DNA of 6,362 nt, from NCBI GenBank assembly GCA_030612185.1, contig JAUWOI010000265.1:1-6362 (forward strand). Reading direction: 5' to 3'. The position numbers and the translations under genes are program-made. Under the pieces are notes generated by a model, which was not told the DNA's origin, did not search any database, and saw nothing but the letters and a program-made list of their open reading frames with translations. Shown here piece by piece: positions 6,261 through 6,362 of the stretch. Every line of letters starts with the position of its first letter. The first letter of the stretch is position 1. The DNA comes from Anaerolineae bacterium (GTDB lineage: Bacteria > Chloroflexota > Anaerolineae > B4-G1).

Positions 6261-6295
6261 CCGCTGTTCCGGCGATGCGTACCACCACGCCCACA

Positions 6296-6355
<60 letters not shown>

Positions 6356-6362
6356 ACCCACC

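Overview
The window is a 6.4 kb piece of a GC-rich bacterial genome that ends, on the right, at what looks like a contig end: a run of C about 46 bases long. The protein families suggest Chloroflexota (an Anaerolineae-like lineage): a tandem-cyclase/AAA ATPase protein, a receiver-only response regulator, a TrmI tRNA methyltransferase, and several proteins of archaeal/thermophile flavour (the PF04008 'adenosine-specific kinase', DUF211, and a VIT1/CCC1-like membrane protein). This taxonomic call is an inference from gene content only.

The window splits at a divergent intergenic region (4185-4489). To the left, everything reads on the minus strand. The order is a stand-alone receiver protein (4184-3798), a 183-base gap with a perfect 8-bp hairpin, a PF04008 adenosine-specific-kinase-like gene (3614-3129), an HD-domain 5'-nucleotidase-like gene (3094-2507), and a very large adenylate/guanylate cyclase-ATPase gene. 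That last gene starts at a GTG overlapping the HD stop codon (2514) and runs off the left edge at base 1, with 838 codons visible. The left half of the window, which appears full of unrelated short ORFs, is entirely this one gene.

To the right, a plus-strand cluster reads trmI (4490-5269), a DUF211 gene (5287-5574) and a VIT1/CCC1-like membrane protein (5577-6194). A very short Arg-rich ORF (6231-6260) follows, before the sequence degenerates into low-complexity C. The trmI promoter (TATAAT at 4393) is followed by a perfect 10-bp inverted repeat in the presumed mRNA leader. The response regulator has its own good divergent promoter (TTGACT-17-TACACT).

Functionally, the left cluster has an adenine-nucleotide theme: a receiver that could take a phosphorelay signal, two small enzymes predicted to act on adenosine/AMP-type substrates, and a large cyclase. 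The cyclase is the most informative protein. Its two cyclase domains have complementary losses of catalytic residues, arranged as in the mammalian soluble adenylyl cyclase, so one complete active site is predicted at the C1-C2 interface. The right cluster pairs a tRNA-modifying enzyme with a two-gene DUF211/VIT-like unit that may concern metal handling. I see no RNA genes, insertion sequences, CRISPR array or phage genes.
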